Origin: Candidatus Gottesmanbacteria bacterium
Lineage (GTDB): Bacteria; Patescibacteriota; Microgenomatia; UBA10105; UBA927
NCBI GenBank assembly: GCA_016218185.1
Contig: JACREP010000103.1
Location: 1-14,008, forward strand
DNA length: 14,008 bases
Reading direction: 5' to 3'
Made by a program: the position numbers and the translations under genes. Under the pieces are notes generated by a model that saw only the letters and a list, made by a program, of their open reading frames with translations, did no database searches and was not told the origin of the DNA. Below are positions 6,214 through 13,737 of the stretch, in pieces (the first letter of the stretch is position 1; every line of letters starts with the position of its first letter).

Positions 6214-7088
6214 AAAACAGGGGCATTTTCCTTATCCTTCTTTCCGCTCTCCTCTATAGCATCATGCCAGTACTTATTCGCACGCTTGGAGGCGGCGGAT
6301 TGCCGCCCGTTTCACAAGTATTTCTTCGCTATATCGTTGCATTTCTTACAGCGGCTTTTTACTTTTTCCGCACATCGAAAAATAAAATACATATTCAGAA
6401 AAAAGACGTAGCGCTTCTTTTGATTACCACGATATTCGGATACGCATTGAGTAATTTGTTTTATACCTACGGCATGCTCAATACCTATGTAAGCAACGCG
6501 CTCTTTTTGTCTTTTACCTTTGCCATCATTGCACCGATCCTCGCACATATCTTTCTTAAAGACAAAATAAACGTGTTCAATGTCGCCGCGCTCGCTACGG
6601 CAACTGTTGCGTTGGTCCTTTTGTTTCAGCCCAACGCGATTCCCACATGGAAAATCGGCGGGGCGTTTGCCATTCTTTCTGCATTGGGACAGGCGATATA
6701 TTTGGTTATACGGAAAAAACTGAAAAACTATTCGGCAAGTTTTCTCATGCTCGCAAACACGTGTGTCGGGGTTATCATTCTTGGCTTCTTAAGCTTGATA
6801 ATTGAACGATCATTCTATTTTCAGGGCGGGATACAGCGCATTTCGGCAAATACCTGGATGACGACCGTTCTTTTTGGCATCGATAATTTTTTGGCGTGGC
6901 TTGTGATGACGAAAGGCTTTGAGTATGTAAAGGCAGCAACGGGAAGCATCTTGCTACTTTCCGAACTTCTGTTTGGTATATCTTTCGCCTTTCTCTTTTT
7001 TCAAGAAATACCTACCTTTGCAACCCTTGCGGGAGGAGTTCTTATTCTGTTATCTTCACTACTGGTTATCCTCAAAGGAGAAAACTAA
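6210..7088 (+). CDS. EamA/DMT-family membrane transporter
   Basis: A 292-residue integral membrane protein with about ten hydrophobic helices arranged as two EamA repeats (roughly residues 5-140 and 148-288), the standard drug/metabolite transporter design. Repeat features include an early PVLIRTLGGGG turn after helix 1, an FLRY segment at the start of helix 2, and an SELLFGISFAFLFF stretch before the last helix in repeat 2. Family members export amino acids, metabolites or drugs; the substrate cannot be read from sequence. It starts inside the aminotransferase stop (ATGA), with no Shine-Dalgarno of its own. Its stop codon (7086-7088) overlaps the first base pairs of a 44-bp palindromic element, so the end of its mRNA can fold into that hairpin. 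Confidence 0.92.
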   Translation: MKNRGIFLILLSALLYSIMPVLIRTLGGGGLPPVSQVFLRYIVAFLTAAFYFFRTSKNKIHIQKKDVALLLITTIFGYALSNLFYTYGMLNTYVSNALFLSFTFAIIAPILAHIFLKDKINVFNVAALATATVALVLLFQPNAIPTWKIGGAFAILSALGQAIYLVIRKKLKNYSASFLMLANTCVGVIILGFLSLIIERSFYFQGGIQRISANTWMTTVLFGIDNFLAWLVMTKGFEYVKAATGSILLLSELLFGISFAFLFFQEIPTFATLAGGVLILLSSLLVILKGEN

Positions 7089-7130
7089 TATTGTCGTTTC
7101 ATTCACGACCGTGAGTCAAATAACAATATT
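7087..7130. repeat. 44-bp palindromic element, left copy
   Basis: The arms are AATATTGT / ACAATATT at the ends and TTCATTCACG / CGTGAGTCAA inside, around a central AC. The left inner arm is imperfect (one mismatch and one G·T). It matches the right copy at 7911-7954 at 40 of 44 positions and lies in the same orientation. It starts in the exporter stop codon and contains the last eight codons (ILLFDSRS) and stop of the minus-strand regulator. As RNA it would fold in both transcripts, so it may also act as a shared terminator. Confidence 0.85.
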
Positions 7131-7885
7131 TTCCCTTTCACCATTTGATACGCGTTATTGCCTTTCCACCATTTAGGCAATAAATTAAAAGGTAATTGCG
7201 GATCATCCTGAAGTATAGAAAAATAGCACATAATCATCCAGTGATCGACACGGGTTTTACGAACCTCCCGTATCCACTCTTCATATCGAGAATTCAATTC
7301 TTCAAGCTTATAGATCCGCGTCACAAGTTCCAACAAATCTTCATCCCCAATTGAGCCGTCTTTTCCGATATCAGACACTACAATAGTTCCGCCTAATTTT
7401 TGCTCTGTGATAAATGAACGAACTAAGTCGATTGGATTGTATGGAGTAATCCAAACTGAATCTTGAAACAAACCACACCCAATACGACGCAGATATGCCC
7501 GAAGCATGTCCCGATCATCGCGCAGTTTTTCAGGGATATCATAGGTTATCATATGCATGCGTTTATCCCAGACGCGTTTCTCGTCATATTGTGGCAAAGC
7601 CCCTGTGAGTCGCTTTTTACCAGCCTCTGTTATCTGCGGCCACGCGCGTCGTCCTTTCCTTCCTTTGCGAAGTAAGCCCCTGCGCCGGGCTTCCGCAATC
7701 CCTCGCTTAATGGTGTCGTAGTTGATGTGTTCAATGAACCGATTCGCTGCATTTTCTGCTCGCCAAAGCTGGCCTACACTTGACTGAGGCATACTCATTT
7801 CCGCTAGATAAACCGTAAACCACAATGCCAAATCTACGCTATATGCGAATACCTTCTCAGGAATTGATTCTGCCGTTTCCCACAT
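7103..7885 (-). CDS. PaaX-like / Cas2-fold transcriptional regulator
   Basis: 260 residues. The N-terminal part (about 1-95) looks like a winged helix: YDTIKRGIAEARRRGLLRK (56-74), then a basic wing GRKGRRAWPQITEAGKKRL. The middle (108-205) fits the PaaX central domain with a Cas2-like ferredoxin fold: MHMITYDIPEKLRDDRDMLR (110-129), LRRIGCGLFQDSVWITPYN (132-150), and LEELNSRYEEWI (194-205). PaaX is the phenylacetyl-CoA-responsive repressor; related proteins in CPR genomes have unknown effectors. No Cas genes or CRISPR repeats are near, and the protein is far longer than Cas2, so a regulator is favoured. It stands alone between two 44-bp palindromes; one covers its predicted -35, which suggests autorepression. 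The tail of the protein is encoded by the other palindrome. Confidence 0.82.
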   Translation of the reverse strand: MWETAESIPEKVFAYSVDLALWFTVYLAEMSMPQSSVGQLWRAENAANRFIEHINYDTIKRGIAEARRRGLLRKGRKGRRAWPQITEAGKKRLTGALPQYDEKRVWDKRMHMITYDIPEKLRDDRDMLRAYLRRIGCGLFQDSVWITPYNPIDLVRSFITEQKLGGTIVVSDIGKDGSIGDEDLLELVTRIYKLEELNSRYEEWIREVRKTRVDHWMIMCYFSILQDDPQLPFNLLPKWWKGNNAYQMVKGKILLFDSRS

Positions 7886-7893
7886 ACCCTCAC

Positions 7894-7921
7894 GTTACAA
7901 CAATAAAATCAATATTGTCAA
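7894..7921 (-). promoter_or_regulatory. Promoter of the PaaX-like gene, overlapping the palindrome
   Basis: Minus-strand TTGACA (7921-7916), a perfect -35, is followed after 16 bases by TGTAAC (7899-7894; 4 of 6). Eight bases then lead to the ATG at 7885, again nearly leaderless. The -35 lies inside the right palindrome, so a protein bound there would block RNA polymerase. At the same place the left copy reads ACGACA, so it lacks this -35. Confidence 0.55.
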
Positions 7922-7954
7922 TTGACTCACGACCGTGAGTCAAATAACAATATT
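7911..7954. repeat. 44-bp palindromic element, right copy (probable operator)
   Basis: AATATTGT (7911-7918), CAA, TTGACTCACG (7922-7931), central AC, CGTGAGTCAA (7934-7943), ATA, ACAATATT (7947-7954). The inner ten-base arms and outer eight-base arms are perfect complements; only the three-base joints differ. Such symmetry fits a dimeric DNA-binding protein, and the PaaX-like gene begins 26 bases away. Bases outside the 44 (7955 onward) share nothing with the sequence beside the left copy. Confidence 0.88.
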
Positions 7955-8018
7955 ATTACAAGCACAGAAACATCCGTGTCATCTTCATGCCACCTGCAAC
8001 GGGTTTCCGTGAGTAGCT

Positions 8019-8405
8019 TTAAGATTTCTTTGGGAGATTTTTAAACAACCGTCTGCGCAGGCTCGCCGTGGTCTGGCGGCCGTGCTCCTGAAGCTCTTCG
8101 ATGTGGGCAAGCGCCGTATCGAGTTTTTCTGCGGCAGTTTCCGTCACTGCTTCTTTTTTCTCTTCCAGATTTTCAAGCATCTGCTCTTTGATCGCCTCGC
8201 CCTCTTTGACCAGTTCCTTCCCTTTTTTCTCGAGTTCATCGATTTTATCCTGCACGTCATCCAGCAAATCTTCACCTTTGCGTTTCAAAAGTTTGCCCGT
8301 CCGCTGCCCTTCTTTTGTGCCAAGGAAAAAGATCGTAAGCGCTCCGATAATTCCCCCAATGAAAAATCCAAATAGAAATTTGCCATCGTGATGGTCTTCG
8401 CTCAT
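8019..8405 (-). CDS. YtxH-like membrane-anchored coiled-coil protein
   Basis: 128 residues. A short acidic/histidine start (MSEDHHDGK) is followed by a glycine-rich transmembrane helix (about 10-28, FLFGFFIGGIIGALTIFFLG). The motif TKEGQRTGK matches the YtxH family (gas-vesicle/general-stress annotation). The rest (about 40-110) is a charged heptad-like helix rich in E and K, and the end is basic (RRRLFKNLPKKS). YtxH proteins are linked to general stress in Firmicutes, but the biochemical role is unknown. A strong AGGAGG lies seven bases before the ATG, inside the tail of the upstream gene, and only two bases separate the two genes, so they are one operon. The start is secure because of that site. 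Confidence 0.85.
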   Translation of the reverse strand: MSEDHHDGKFLFGFFIGGIIGALTIFFLGTKEGQRTGKLLKRKGEDLLDDVQDKIDELEKKGKELVKEGEAIKEQMLENLEEKKEAVTETAAEKLDTALAHIEELQEHGRQTTASLRRRLFKNLPKKS

Positions 8406-8407
8406 AG

Positions 8408-8668
8408 TTATGCCTCCTCCTTTTTTTTGCCGCGCAAAGCGGAAAAGAACGATAATCCAGCTTTAATACCGCTGAGTAACCCGCCCATGCCGGACACTCC
8501 TTCGCTGACCGCGCCGGTTACCTTGCCGCCGTCATCAAGCATTTTATTCATTTTTTGTATCGAGAAGCGGATTTCCTTGAGGATGTACCACACCTGTACG
8601 CCCAACGCAACCAAAAGGCCGGTGAGGATAAAGCTTATAGCGATAATCGTTATCTGAACAGCATCCAT
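8408..8668 (-). CDS. DUF948-like small membrane protein
   Basis: 86 residues: one N-terminal transmembrane helix (about 5-30), then an amphipathic stretch (WYILKEIRFSIQKMNKMLDD), a glycine/serine-rich section (about 47-72), and a basic-acidic tail GKKKEEA. The helix-plus-linker pattern and the partnership with a YtxH gene are typical of DUF948 proteins, which often sit beside YtxH in stress-related or envelope operons. The name rests on layout more than on a strong motif. It has its own predicted promoter upstream and little Shine-Dalgarno, and it precedes the YtxH gene by two bases. Confidence 0.72.
   Translation of the reverse strand: MDAVQITIIAISFILTGLLVALGVQVWYILKEIRFSIQKMNKMLDDGGKVTGAVSEGVSGMGGLLSGIKAGLSFFSALRGKKKEEA
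8413..8418 (-). promoter_or_regulatory. Strong Shine-Dalgarno of the YtxH-like gene
   Basis: AGGAGG lies seven bases before the ATG at 8405, within the last codons of the upstream gene. It contrasts with the leaderless or SD-poor starts elsewhere in the window and fits an internal operon gene. Confidence 0.75.
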
Positions 8669-8705
8669 GGGCAGGTGAAAACCAATCCGACCAATGAGTA
8701 AAATA

Positions 8706-8734
8706 AGTATGGATCAAAAACCTATCGCTGTCAA
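8706..8734 (-). promoter_or_regulatory. Promoter of the DUF948-YtxH operon
   Basis: Minus-strand TTGACA (8734-8729), exactly 17 bases, then CATACT (8711-8706; 4 of 6). Predicted start near 8699, giving a leader of about 30 bases. The promoter lies seven bases past the RodZ-like stop, so the pair can be expressed apart from the ftsK operon. Confidence 0.6.
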
Positions 8735-8740
8735 TGAGAA

Positions 8741-9382
8741 TTATGGCTGCTGGAGGCCGACTTTGCGGGTAACAGTTGCCACTTTCCCGAACCGGCTCGT
8801 GGCAACGACCGTCAGCGTGTTGACGCCCGGTTCAAGGACGACTTGGGAAAAAAAATTGCCGTCGGAACGCACGACAACCGAAAATCCATTAATCATCACC
8901 GTCGCATCCGGATCCGTCCTTCCCAAGACATCCACGCGCTTATCCGTCGTCATGGTTTGATCTTTGGGCGATTCGATCACAAGACGCGGCGATTGATTGA
9001 GCCTTCGGTACTGTACCCCAAAGTAAAAAAGAAACGATGTTGCCAATAACGCAAACACCAAACCCAAAAAACGTCCGGGTGTCAGATAAAACCACGGTTT
9101 ATTGAGCGGCTCGGTTACACCTTTCGGCAGCAAACTCGCGCGCGGAATTTCTGATGTCTGGCGCCGAAAAAACGCCAGCACCACCTCGCTGTCCAGCCCC
9201 AGATACGCGCTGTAATTTTTTACAAACCCTTTGGCATATGCCAACGACGGAAGTCTACTGTAGTCATCCGATTCAATCGCTTCGAGGAATTTGCGGCGGA
9301 TTTTCGTAGCAGCCTCTACCTGGTCAAGCGATATATGTTTCTCCGTTCTTGTCTCCTGAAGGATGCTTCCGACCGTCTTCAT
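8741..9382 (-). CDS. RodZ-like protein: HTH, single TM helix, extracellular Ig-like domain
   Basis: 213 residues. The N-terminal helix-turn-helix (about 1-72) has the RodZ pattern: VGSILQETRTEKHISLDQVE (4-23), then ATKIRRKFLEAIESDDYSRL, and PSLAYAKGFVKNYSAYLGLD (45-64). A transmembrane helix follows (about 104-123). The outer part (about 132-208) is a compact beta-rich domain with SPKDQTMTTDKRVDVLGRT and DATVMINGFSV, like bacterial Ig/glucodextranase-type domains. RodZ links MreB filaments to the cell wall machinery; no MreB is in this window, so the role is inferred. The ATG overlaps the ftsK stop (ATGA), showing translational coupling. RodZ is usually longer (about 300 or more), so this is a compact version. 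Confidence 0.83.
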   Translation of the reverse strand: MKTVGSILQETRTEKHISLDQVEAATKIRRKFLEAIESDDYSRLPSLAYAKGFVKNYSAYLGLDSEVVLAFFRRQTSEIPRASLLPKGVTEPLNKPWFYLTPGRFLGLVFALLATSFLFYFGVQYRRLNQSPRLVIESPKDQTMTTDKRVDVLGRTDPDATVMINGFSVVVRSDGNFFSQVVLEPGVNTLTVVATSRFGKVATVTRKVGLQQP

Positions 9383-11535
9383 GACTGTGTTTTATTGTTT
9401 ATCTCCTGTTGCTGTACCAGATATTCATCCGCATTTTTTACCAGAACATCACGCGGCTTGCTTCCTTCTCCCGGGCCGATAATCCCTGCTTCTTCCAGCT
9501 GGTCAAGAATTCGCGCAGCCCGCGCATACCCCACGGACAACCGCCGTTGAAGAAGTGACGCCGATGCTTTATCATGCTGACAGATAAGCCGGAGCGCATC
9601 TTCAAATAATGCGTCGTGACCATCCCCGCCCACTGCCCCCATCTTTTTGGCACCCGTCGTCGGCTGATTTGTGACGTCTTCCGAATACTCAACTGCAACT
9701 TGCTGTTTTTTGAAAAAATCCATCACTTTTGTCACTTCGTGTTCCGATACAAACGTACCCTGGATCCGGGTTGGCTTGGCTTGATCCGGCGGCACATACA
9801 GCATGTCGCCCCGGCCCAAAAGTTTTTCGGCGCCGGGCATGTCAATGATCACCCGCGAATCCACCATGGAAGAAACGTTGAAGGCGATACGCGTCGGCAC
9901 GTTGGCTTTAATAAGACCGGTAATGACGTCCACGCTTGGCCGTTGCGTCGCCAGCACCAGATGGATACCGGTCGCACGAGCCATCTGCGCAAGCCTACAA
10001 ATCGTATCTTCGACCTCCACCGGTGCATAGGCCATAAGGTCCGCCAACTCATCAATGAGAATGACAATGAACGGCATCGCCTGAAACCCCGCCAGTTCAT
10101 TGAACCCGTCGATATTCCGCACGCCAACTTCTGCAAACTGCTTATACCGGTGCTCCATTTCTATCATGGCCCACCGCAGCGCCGACAGGATTTTATCCTG
10201 CTCGACGATGACGGGAGTGAGGAGGTGCGGAATGCCGTTGTAGCCGGTAAGCTCCACCCGCTTGGGATCCACCATGATGAGGCGCACTTCCGAAGGGCTC
10301 GTACGAAAAAGGAGTGAACAGATCCATGAGTTAATGAGTACCGACTTTCCCGACCCGGTGGTACCGGCCACCAGCACATGGGGCATTTTAGCAATATCGG
10401 CAATCACCGCGGAACCGGAAACATCCAATCCCAAGGCCACTGCCAACTTGCTTTTTGCGCGGCGTAAGATTGGCGACTCCAGCATCTTTTTCAGTGTCAC
10501 AAATTCCAACCCCCGGTTGGGTATTTCAATCCCGACCAGGTCGCGGCCCGGGATGGGCGCTTCGATACGCACCTGGCCGGTCGGGGCAGCCAGGGCAAGC
10601 GCCATGTCGCTGGAAAGGGAGGTAATCTTGGATACTTTTGTGCCGAGGGCAATTTTGAGTGCGTACTGGGTGACCGCCGGACCGGTGTTTACCTCTGCCA
10701 CATGAGCGTCTATGCCGAAGCTGTCAAGCGTTTTTTCTATAATGTCGGCGTTCCTTTTCATATCCCCCCGGTCGGCTTTCTGACCCGGTCCGTCAGAAAG
10801 AAGCGACAGCGGTGGATATTCCCAAACTCCCTGGGTTGCTGGCGACTTGGTGGTCAGCGGCCCGATAAGACCGCCGGGAACCTCCGCAGGCTTTCCTTTG
10901 CCCGGTACCGGAGGAGGAACAATCGGCGCTTTCGCAAGCGGCCTTTCTTCTTCCTGACCTTTAATCCGCATGGGTAACTTTTCCTGACCAAAGAGCGGTT
11001 TATCCCGTTTGACAAAAAGCGTCTCACCCCACCGTCCGACCATCTCTATCAATCGACCCACAAGCGCAATACTCGCATTCACCATCCGGTCCAGCGATGC
11101 ATTAAACAGGATCAGCACGCCGATGAGGAGTACCGCAGAATAGATAATGAGCGCAAGTTCCGCAGAAATCGCATCAGCCAATTTATTCCAGAGTACTTCA
11201 CCTGCCACACCCGCCTGCATCAATGCCGCAAGACCAACAAGTACAATACCAAACCCCAGCGGCACGCGGGGGCTTCCGATATCGGATTTTATCTTAAAAA
11301 ACAGAAGACTTAACAATACTAAAAACGGGGGCAATACATACATGAGCCACCCGAGCTGATAGATGAGCTCCTCACGAAGTCTGGTAAGGAGCGCCCCTTC
11401 TCCGAAGAATGAAACCGTGATGATCACGGCAAACAAAACAAGCCAGATCGCTCCGACCGTGGCGACGGTTTGTTTTTTCAGCTTGAAGGAAAACGGGTTT
11501 TTCCTTCTATATTTCCTTTTTCTTCCCCATTTCAT
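9379..11535 (-). CDS. ftsK: FtsK/SpoIIIE DNA translocase
   Basis: Membrane-anchored hexameric motor that pumps chromosomal DNA through the division septum. Four hydrophobic helices lie at about 24-46, 59-82, 92-112 and 126-148. A short proline-rich linker (about 195-235) replaces the long linker of E. coli FtsK. The alpha/beta motor follows: EAPIPGRDLVGIEIPN (325-340), Walker A GTTGSGKS (391-398), MVDPKRVELTGYNGIPHLL (421-439), Walker B FIVILIDELADLM (489-501), and ATQRPSVDVITGLIKANVPT (529-548). A C-terminal winged-helix gamma domain (about 643-702) would read KOPS-like sequences. The length, 718 residues, is ordinary for short-linker FtsK/SpoIIIE. It is first in an operon with the RodZ-like gene. 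Confidence 0.97.
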   Translation of the reverse strand: MKWGRKRKYRRKNPFSFKLKKQTVATVGAIWLVLFAVIITVSFFGEGALLTRLREELIYQLGWLMYVLPPFLVLLSLLFFKIKSDIGSPRVPLGFGIVLVGLAALMQAGVAGEVLWNKLADAISAELALIIYSAVLLIGVLILFNASLDRMVNASIALVGRLIEMVGRWGETLFVKRDKPLFGQEKLPMRIKGQEEERPLAKAPIVPPPVPGKGKPAEVPGGLIGPLTTKSPATQGVWEYPPLSLLSDGPGQKADRGDMKRNADIIEKTLDSFGIDAHVAEVNTGPAVTQYALKIALGTKVSKITSLSSDMALALAAPTGQVRIEAPIPGRDLVGIEIPNRGLEFVTLKKMLESPILRRAKSKLAVALGLDVSGSAVIADIAKMPHVLVAGTTGSGKSVLINSWICSLLFRTSPSEVRLIMVDPKRVELTGYNGIPHLLTPVIVEQDKILSALRWAMIEMEHRYKQFAEVGVRNIDGFNELAGFQAMPFIVILIDELADLMAYAPVEVEDTICRLAQMARATGIHLVLATQRPSVDVITGLIKANVPTRIAFNVSSMVDSRVIIDMPGAEKLLGRGDMLYVPPDQAKPTRIQGTFVSEHEVTKVMDFFKKQQVAVEYSEDVTNQPTTGAKKMGAVGGDGHDALFEDALRLICQHDKASASLLQRRLSVGYARAARILDQLEEAGIIGPGEGSKPRDVLVKNADEYLVQQQEINNKTQS

Positions 11536-11547
11536 GGCAGCAAGAAT

Positions 11548-11576
11548 AGTATAGACAGATAGAGCGCGTTATTCAA
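11548..11576 (-). promoter_or_regulatory. Promoter of ftsK
   Basis: Minus-strand TTGAAT (11576-11571), 17-base spacer, TATACT (11553-11548; 5 of 6). The -10 ends 12 bases before the ATG at 11535, so the predicted 5' leader is about six bases with no Shine-Dalgarno. Confidence 0.65.
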
Positions 11577-11589
11577 CCGGCAGAGAGTG

Positions 11590-11598
11590 TGGTATAAT
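11590..11598 (+). promoter_or_regulatory. Extended -10 promoter of typA
   Basis: TGGTATAAT is a perfect extended -10, and the -35 position (TATTCA) is weak. Predicted start near 11605, directly at the first base of the terminator-like hairpin. The region between this box and the ftsK -35 is shared by both promoters. Confidence 0.68.
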
Positions 11599-11604
11599 AC
11601 AACT

Positions 11605-11627
11605 CCCGCAGGTAGCGCGGGTTTTTT
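11605..11627 (+). terminator. Terminator-like hairpin in the typA leader
   Basis: CCCGC (11605-11609) pairs with GCGGG (11617-11621) around a seven-base loop, followed at once by six T (11622-11627). This is the form of an intrinsic terminator, but it lies between the typA promoter and its start codon at 11634, not after a gene. No Shine-Dalgarno lies between it and the ATG. It may act as an attenuator, make a very short RNA, or serve as a 5' stabilising hairpin. Confidence 0.6.
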
Positions 11628-11633
11628 GTTCTT

Positions 11634-13460
11634 ATGAACATACGAAATATCGCCATCATCGCCCATGTGGATCACGGCAAAACCACGCTCGTGGACGGCA
11701 TGCTCAAACAAACGCATACGTTCCGCGAAAATCAGGCCGAAATGACCCAGACGACCATTCTGGACACGGGCGATCTGGAACGCGAAAAAGGCATCACGAT
11801 ACTAGCCAAAAACACCGCAGTCGTCTACAAAAATACCAAAATCAATATTATTGATACTCCCGGACATGCGGACTTTAGCGGCGAAGTGGAGCGGGTCATC
11901 AATATGGCAGACGGAGCGCTTCTGGTGGTCGATGCCGCAGAAGGCCCGCTCCCGCAGACGCAGTTTGTGCTGAGTCAAGCCCTCATACATAACCTTAAAA
12001 TTATCGTTGTCATCAATAAAATCGATCGAAAAGATGCCAGACCAGCCGAAGTGTTACGGCAGACCGAAGAGCTTTTTCTGCATTTGGCCCACCATGAAGG
12101 ACACCTGGATTTCCCCGTACTGTATGCCGTGGGGCGCGAGGGCAAGGCTTGGTATGACTATCCGAAAGATATGCGTGGCGCGGCAACGTTAGAGCCGCTA
12201 TTTGAAGCAATTCTTGCCAATATACCCAAACCCGCGGCAGATGCCGATAAACCGTTCAAAATGCTGGTTTCGACATTGGATTTTGACGATTATAAGGGCA
12301 CCTATGCCATCGGCAAGGTGACGCAGGGGACGGTGTCGCCGGGCCAATCAATTGTACTTCTCAATGAAAACTCCCCCTGCGGATCATTTCGCGTCGAACA
12401 GGTATTTACGAGTGTTGGGCTTACGCGGGTAGAAACAAAGGAATCAATGCCGGGAGACATAATCGCCATTACGGGAATTCCGGATGTAGCCATTGGTCAA
12501 ACCATCGCCGATCCGATTGATCCCACCGGCTACCCCATGATAAAAATCGAAGACCCGACACTCAAAATTCTCGTATCCGCCAATACCTCGCCGTTTGCCG
12601 GACGCGAGGGCAAGTTCTGTACTGCCCGGCAAATTTATCAGAGATTATTAAAAGAAAAACAAACAAATATTGGGCTCAAAATTTCTGAAAACCCCCAGGG
12701 CACGGGGTTTATCGTCGCAGGCCGGGGCGAATTGCATCTGGCGGTGCTTTTGGAAAACCTGCGCCGCGAAGGCTACGAAATGCAGGTTGCCAAACCGGAA
12801 GTTATTCTTAAAGAAGTCCAAGGGATACTATGCGAACCGTTTGAGGAAATCACAATAGAAATCGACAATGCGTATGTTGGCATCATTACCGAAGAGCTTG
12901 GCCGAAGGAAGGGAGAACTCCTCGATACGCATACCAATGATCGCGGCATTACCAAAATGGTGTACAAAGTCAGCAGCAGAAATCTATTGGGCTTTCGAGG
13001 CGAAATTCTCACCAAAACCCGCGGCAACGGGCTTTTTGCAACACGCTTCATCGGATATTTTCCGCTCTCGCCACATATACCAAAACTGCGAAACGGCGTT
13101 TTGGTATCGCTGGAAAGCGGTAAGTCTTCCGGCTATGCACTCACGACGGTCCAGGAGCGCGGCCGCGCATGTATCGGCCCGGGTGTCCCGGTATATGAAG
13201 GCATGATCATCGGGATCAACAATAGACAGGAAGACATAGAAATCAACGTCTGCAAAACAAAAAAACTGACGAACATTCATTCTGCAAATGCCGATGTTGC
13301 CATCCAACTCGACCCGCCGGTCGTATACAGCCTGGAACAGTGCCTGGATTTTATTGAGGAAGATGAATTGGTCGAAATCACACCCCTGAACCTGCGCCTC
13401 CGCAAAAAATACCTCACGAAAGTCGCCCGCGTCCGCGCCAAACGCGCTACCCAATCGTAA
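11634..13460 (+). CDS. typA: GTP-binding protein TypA/BipA
   Basis: Ribosome-associated translational GTPase involved in stress, cold growth and large-subunit assembly. 608 residues, the normal TypA length. G-motifs: G1 AHVDHGKT (10-17), G2 region [18 protein letters not shown] (46-63), G3 DTPGHAD (74-80), G4 NKID (128-131). Later come the EF-G-like domains and the TypA-specific C-terminus, including [14 protein letters not shown] and [11 protein letters not shown]. The ATG at 11634 directly starts the conserved [16 protein letters not shown] block. Its leader carries a terminator-like hairpin, so expression may be controlled at that point. The last 14 bases overlap the 3' end of the convergent antitoxin gene. 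Confidence 0.97.
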   Translation: MNIRNIAIIAHVDHGKTTLVDGMLKQTHTFRENQAEMTQTTILDTGDLEREKGITILAKNTAVVYKNTKINIIDTPGHADFSGEVERVINMADGALLVVDAAEGPLPQTQFVLSQALIHNLKIIVVINKIDRKDARPAEVLRQTEELFLHLAHHEGHLDFPVLYAVGREGKAWYDYPKDMRGAATLEPLFEAILANIPKPAADADKPFKMLVSTLDFDDYKGTYAIGKVTQGTVSPGQSIVLLNENSPCGSFRVEQVFTSVGLTRVETKESMPGDIIAITGIPDVAIGQTIADPIDPTGYPMIKIEDPTLKILVSANTSPFAGREGKFCTARQIYQRLLKEKQTNIGLKISENPQGTGFIVAGRGELHLAVLLENLRREGYEMQVAKPEVILKEVQGILCEPFEEITIEIDNAYVGIITEELGRRKGELLDTHTNDRGITKMVYKVSSRNLLGFRGEILTKTRGNGLFATRFIGYFPLSPHIPKLRNGVLVSLESGKSSGYALTTVQERGRACIGPGVPVYEGMIIGINNRQEDIEINVCKTKKLTNIHSANADVAIQLDPPVVYSLEQCLDFIEEDELVEITPLNLRLRKKYLTKVARVRAKRATQS

Positions 13461-13737
13461 TCTGAAATTTTGTCTCCAATGCCTGGGCAACACGCGCCAG
13501 GAGTGAAATCGACGGCCGCGCATTCATCCCCTCGAGACGCGAAATAACCGCTTGCCCGGTCCTTGCCCGACGGGCAAGTTCCTGTTGGGACATTTTCTTA
13601 CGGATACGCGCCTCGATCATTTGACTTGCCACTTGGAACTCTGGCTCTAACGCTTCATAGGCGCGACGGAACTTTGCGTCTTTCATTAAATCCGCTTTTA
13701 GCTCTTCATGGGTAATCCATTGTTTTTTAGGTTTCAT
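13447..13737 (-). CDS. XRE-family HTH antitoxin (HigA-like)
   Basis: 96 residues with a C-terminal XRE helix-turn-helix: MSQQELARRARTGQAVISRL (49-68), then NARPSISLLARVAQAL. The N-terminus (1-40) is a helical extension with ADLMKDAKFRRAYEALEPEF, typical of antitoxins that accompany Gp49/HigB-type toxins. The ATG overlaps the toxin's end by 11 bases (toxin first, antitoxin second), the HigBA order. Antitoxins of this kind neutralise the toxin and repress the operon. Its end overlaps typA by 14 bases, so the two convergent transcripts are complementary there. The match to family and position is good; activity is inferred. Confidence 0.88.
   Translation of the reverse strand: MKPKKQWITHEELKADLMKDAKFRRAYEALEPEFQVASQMIEARIRKKMSQQELARRARTGQAVISRLEGMNARPSISLLARVAQALETKFQITIG

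Noticed and set aside
7103..7885. CRISPR-associated Cas2
   Set aside because: The middle domain has a Cas2-like look, but the protein is 260 residues with an N-terminal winged helix, no other cas genes and no spacer-repeat array are present, and only two palindrome copies exist. PaaX-like regulator fits better.
7087..7954. Integron attC sites flanking a gene cassette
   Set aside because: There are no recognisable GTTRRRY/RYYYAAC core sites and no integrase in the window, and both copies are fully palindromic rather than attC-like. A cassette by another mechanism remains possible.
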